The position numbers were made by a program, and so were the translations under genes. DNA of 54,426 bases from Actinokineospora bangkokensis (lineage in GTDB: Bacteria; Actinomycetota; Actinomycetes; Mycobacteriales; Pseudonocardiaceae), in assembly GCF_001940455.1 (NCBI RefSeq), contig NZ_MKQR01000026.1:136668-191093 (forward strand), read 5' to 3'. Below are positions 52,581 through 54,426 of this stretch, in pieces. How positions within the stretch are numbered: the first letter of the stretch is position 1; each line of letters opens with the position of its first letter. Under the pieces are notes generated by a model, which worked only from the letters and a program-made list of their open reading frames with translations, was not told the DNA's origin and did not search any database.

Positions 52581-52967
52581 TCAGGCCTGCTTGGGCAGTG
52601 CCCAGGCCTCGATCCGGTCGGCGAGGGCGGGCACCTCGATCGCGCCGCGGCCGACCTCGCGCACCAGTTCCAGCGCCTCGTCGTCGTCCGCGTCGACCCA
52701 GTGGCCGTTGATGTCGCACAGGGTGACCGCGGCGATCCAGCCGAGCTTCCAATTGCCCGCGGCCAGGGGCCGGGTGCGCACGATCGAGTCGAGCAGGGCG
52801 GCGCTCTTGGACCACAGCGTCGCGTAGGCCTCCACGCCGAGCACGGTGGCGCGCGGGCGGTGGGCGGCGGCGTCGAGCAGGCCGAGGTCGCGCACGACCA
52901 GGTCGCCCCCGGTCACGGCGGCGGCCAGCACCAGCAGGTCCCCGGCGTCGAGGTAGCTCGTGGTCAC
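52581..52967 (-). CDS. Doc/Fic-fold toxin-like protein with degenerate motif
   Basis: This 128-residue protein matches the Doc-type layout: N-terminal YLDAGDLLVLAAAVTGGD, VRDLGLLDAAAHRPRATVLGVEAYATLWSKSAALLDSIV, then the Fic motif region and a final helix. The motif that is normally HxFx(D/N)(A/G)NKR reads RTRPLAAGNWKLGW here. The catalytic His and the acidic residue are missing and only the GN..K remains. It lies 14 nt after a ribbon-helix-helix gene, as in phd-doc-like pairs. It may be an inactive or re-purposed toxin. Confidence 0.7.
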   Translation of the reverse strand: MTTSYLDAGDLLVLAAAVTGGDLVVRDLGLLDAAAHRPRATVLGVEAYATLWSKSAALLDSIVRTRPLAAGNWKLGWIAAVTLCDINGHWVDADDDEALELVREVGRGAIEVPALADRIEAWALPKQA

Positions 52968-52981
52968 CGGGGCATGATCGG

Positions 52982-53188
52982 TCAGGCGGTGCCGAACCTG
53001 TCGAGCAGCCCCCGGTAGCGCGGGACCACGCGGCCCAGCACCTCGCTGAGCTGCTCCTCCTTGTTCAGTCTGGCCCAGCGGTCGGCCAGCGCCAACCGCA
53101 GGACCTCCTGCTTCGACCGCCCCTCGGCCGCCGCGAGGGCGTCCAGGCGGGCGTTGTCCTCGTCCGTCAGCCGCAGCGTCATGGCCAT
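52982..53188 (-). CDS. Ribbon-helix-helix (CopG/Arc-type) antitoxin
   Basis: This 68-residue protein has an N-terminal RHH domain (MTLRLTDEDNARLDALAAAEGRSKQEVLRLALADRWARL): the beta strand TLRLT contacts DNA and two helices dimerise. The C-terminus (EVLGRVVPRYRGLLDRFG) probably wraps the toxin. ATG 53188 is followed by a second ATG at 53182 as an alternative. It is the first gene of the module, with a palindromic operator immediately upstream. Confidence 0.82.
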   Translation of the reverse strand: MAMTLRLTDEDNARLDALAAAEGRSKQEVLRLALADRWARLNKEEQLSEVLGRVVPRYRGLLDRFGTA

Positions 53189-53192
53189 GACC

Positions 53193-53214
53193 ACCACGGT
53201 ACCACCGTGGTACC
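53193..53214. promoter_or_regulatory. Overlapping palindromic operator of the RHH/Doc-like module
   Basis: Two perfect palindromes overlap: ACCACGGT-ACC-ACCGTGGT (53193-53211) and GGTACCAC-C-GTGGTACC (53198-53214). They lie 5 bp upstream of the antitoxin ATG and 31 bp before the divergent -10 at 53245. Confidence 0.8.
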
Positions 53215-53244
53215 AGGGCGACGCGGCTTCGACAACGCGGCGGG

Positions 53245-53250
53245 TACGCT
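53245..53250 (+). promoter_or_regulatory. -10 hexamer TACGCT, leaderless promoter of the TetR gene
   Basis: It ends 7 nt before GTG 53258. Confidence 0.55.
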
Positions 53251-53257
53251 CCGTGGC

Positions 53258-53854
53258 GTGCCGCGACCGAAGACCCACGACGACGCGCTGCGCGTCCGGC
53301 TGCTCGACCGCGCAGGCGAGCTGCTGTCCAGCGAGGGCGCCTCGGCCCTGAGCCTGCGCAGGCTCGCCGCCGACGCGGGCACCTCGACCACGGCGGTCTA
53401 CTCCCTCTTCGGCGGCAAGCCCGCCCTGGTCCGCGAGCTGTACGTGGAGGCGTTCCGCCGCCTGGGCACCCGCCTGCGCGCCGTCGACACCACCGGCGAC
53501 CCGGCCGACTCCCTGGACAAGCTGGGCACCGCCTACCGCGAGTCCGCCCTGGCCGACCCCCACTTCTACGGGGTCATGTTCGGCGGCGTGATCCCCGGCT
53601 TCGAGCCCGACGCCGAGGCCACCGCCGAGGCCCTGGCCGCCCTGGCCCCGCTGCTGGAGGTCATCACCAACGGCATCGAGTCCGGCCAGTTCACCGCCGA
53701 CCGCCCCGAGGACATGGCCATGGCCTGCTGGGGCATCGTCCACGGCCTCGTGTCCCTCGAACTCGGCGGCACCCTGCCCCCGGACCTCGACAGCGCCAAG
53801 ACCTACGAGCTCGCGGTCAAGGCCAACACCCGCGGCTGGAGCCGCACCCGCTGA
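53258..53854 (+). CDS. TetR family transcriptional regulator
   Basis: This 198-residue regulator has an N-terminal TetR helix-turn-helix (ALRVRLLDRAGELLSSEGASALSLRRLAADAGTSTTAVYSLFGGKPALVRELYVEAF, residues 10-65). The ligand domain has the WHG-type text MACWGIVHGLVSLELGG of the TetR_C 'WHG' subgroup. It is divergent from the antitoxin gene and could bind the shared region. No neighbouring target operon on the plus strand is visible within 500 bp. The GTG at 53258 is favoured by TACGCT 7 nt upstream over the in-frame start at 53207. Confidence 0.92.
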   Translation: MPRPKTHDDALRVRLLDRAGELLSSEGASALSLRRLAADAGTSTTAVYSLFGGKPALVRELYVEAFRRLGTRLRAVDTTGDPADSLDKLGTAYRESALADPHFYGVMFGGVIPGFEPDAEATAEALAALAPLLEVITNGIESGQFTADRPEDMAMACWGIVHGLVSLELGGTLPPDLDSAKTYELAVKANTRGWSRTR

Positions 53855-53973
53855 CGCGGCACCACCCCCTTCCCCACTGGTCGCTTCCGACTTCCGGCAC
53901 CCATTCTGGCGCACCGGGACGACAAGCGGGAAAACCATCCACAGCCCGGGCCCCACACCCGCGCTTACCAGAA

Positions 53974-54070
53974 ATGACCGGGCCGCGCGAGCGCGCATCC
54001 ACAGACCCTGGGGGACCCCCGATATCCATTCTCCCACATCGGGGCGGCGTGCAGGAAAATCATCCACAGG
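53974..54070 (+). repeat. DnaA-box intergenic element, copy R6 (short, 65-bp spacing)
   Basis: TTACCA is at 53975-53980, CATCCACAG at 53996-54004, the GGGGGACCCCC core at 54010-54020, and CATCCACAGG at 54061-54070 in place of the TTGTCCACAGG end. An even more decayed copy seems to precede it at ~53880-53950. Confidence 0.7.
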
Positions 54071-54255
54071 CAAGCGCGGACGATCAGACCGCATTCGGCC
54101 GGGCAACCCTCACCGACAGGTTGCCCCAGCTCAGCGAAGCCATCCAGGTGCGCCGAACCGCAGGAGCGGGGCCAGTGCGCAGACGCCAGCTAGCCCGCCA
54201 GGATCACCACCAGCTCCCCGAAGACGATCAGGCCATCCGAGCACACCGAGATCCC

Positions 54256-54374
54256 CTAGCACAGAACAAGCGACCCCGGGGAATACCATCCACAGGCCCC
54301 GGGGAACCCCCGAATTCCATTCTTCCACGAGGCACCGACAAATCGCGACGAAGCCCGGGAGGGTGTGGACAAAC
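54256..54374 (+). repeat. DnaA-box intergenic element, copy R7
   Basis: CTAGCACA is at 54256-54263, CATCCACAGG at 54287-54296, and the core GGGGAACCCCC at 54301-54311 is followed by GAATTCCATTC. At the block C position there is GTGTGGACAAAC, i.e. a box in the opposite direction. R6 and R7 occupy most of 53855-54379, which has no gene. Confidence 0.72.
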
Positions 54375-54379
54375 GGGGG

Positions 54380-54426
54380 TCAGACGGCGCCGTACTGGCG
54401 GTCGCCCGCGTCGCCGAGGCCGGGGA
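54380..54426 (-). CDS. upp: Uracil phosphoribosyltransferase, C-terminal fragment (cut by window edge)
   Basis: Only the last 15 codons are in the window. They read PGLGDAGDRQYGAV followed by TGA. PGLGDAGDR is the conserved PRPP/uracil-binding C-terminus of UPRTases, which convert uracil plus PRPP to UMP. In M. tuberculosis upp (Rv3309c) neighbours pmmB and deoD, the same gene set that is found here 30 kb away. The rest of the gene lies beyond the right edge. Confidence 0.8.
   Translation of the reverse strand, partial: PGLGDAGDRQYGAV

Overview
The window is very GC-rich actinobacterial chromosome. Its gene content points to the order Pseudonocardiales (a Saccharothrix, Actinosynnema, Lentzea or Actinokineospora-like organism). 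The support is: EspG/PE/PPE and CpnT-like type VII secretion substrates, DUF1707 and DUF4190 proteins, a propionyl-CoA carboxylase / methylmalonyl-CoA mutase set, and a gene order related to the Mycobacterium tuberculosis Rv3279c-Rv3309c region (birA, accD5, accE5, maf, glpD2, lpdA, a gamma-glutamylcyclotransferase, an M20 amidohydrolase, deoD, pmmB, upp). The genus is inference. I see no tRNA, rRNA, CRISPR array, phage or intact insertion sequence.

Layout. 1-4.8 kb: end of a secreted Thr/Pro-rich protein, two tandem GtrA proteins, a two-component system (kinase and OmpR-type regulator) and a divergent HisN-like phosphatase. 4.8-8.7 kb (minus): a type VII secretion effector operon, EbfC-like protein, EspC/WXG-like protein, a CpnT-like protein with a C-terminal TNT NAD+-glycohydrolase domain, and an overlapping putative immunity gene. 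9-19.3 kb: HMG-CoA lyase-like enzyme, PH-domain membrane protein, birA, then divergent accD5-accE5, an MFS exporter, a secreted S15 peptidase, maf and a dicarboxylate symporter. 19.5-24.7 kb: FMN reductase-like protein, pmmB/punA, and an ABA4-like membrane operon facing a MerR regulator across an AT-rich operator. 24.7-32 kb: Ser/Thr kinase and mutA-mutB-meaB. 32-42 kb: M20 amidohydrolase, gamma-glutamylcyclotransferase, lpdA-like flavoprotein, small zinc-ribbon and DUF4190 proteins, and the glpFK/glpD glycerol cluster. 42-45 kb: a PE/PPE/EspG-like module. 45-54.4 kb: acetyltransferase, two DUF1707 proteins, accA3, a MerR-AKR-AKR operon, a RHH/Doc-like toxin-antitoxin pair, a TetR regulator and the 3' end of upp.

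How the genes work together. BirA biotinylates AccA3. AccA3 with AccD5 and AccE5 makes methylmalonyl-CoA, and MutAB with MeaB interconverts it with succinyl-CoA. GlpF, GlpK and GlpD take glycerol to dihydroxyacetone phosphate. PNP, PMM and Upp serve nucleoside and sugar-phosphate salvage.

The most unusual DNA is non-coding. (i) At least seven copies of a ~117-bp intergenic element lie between 45.8 and 54.4 kb, each built around a GGGGGACCCCC core flanked by DnaA-box-like TCCACA motifs. (ii) An array of nine DnaA-box-like 9-mers at 17-bp pitch lies downstream of glpD. (iii) A ~146-bp inverted repeat lies at 33.7-33.8 kb, with pairing that favours a plus-strand RNA. (iv) At least sixteen genes carry a TANNNT -10 hexamer 6-8 nt before the start codon, a signature of leaderless transcription.
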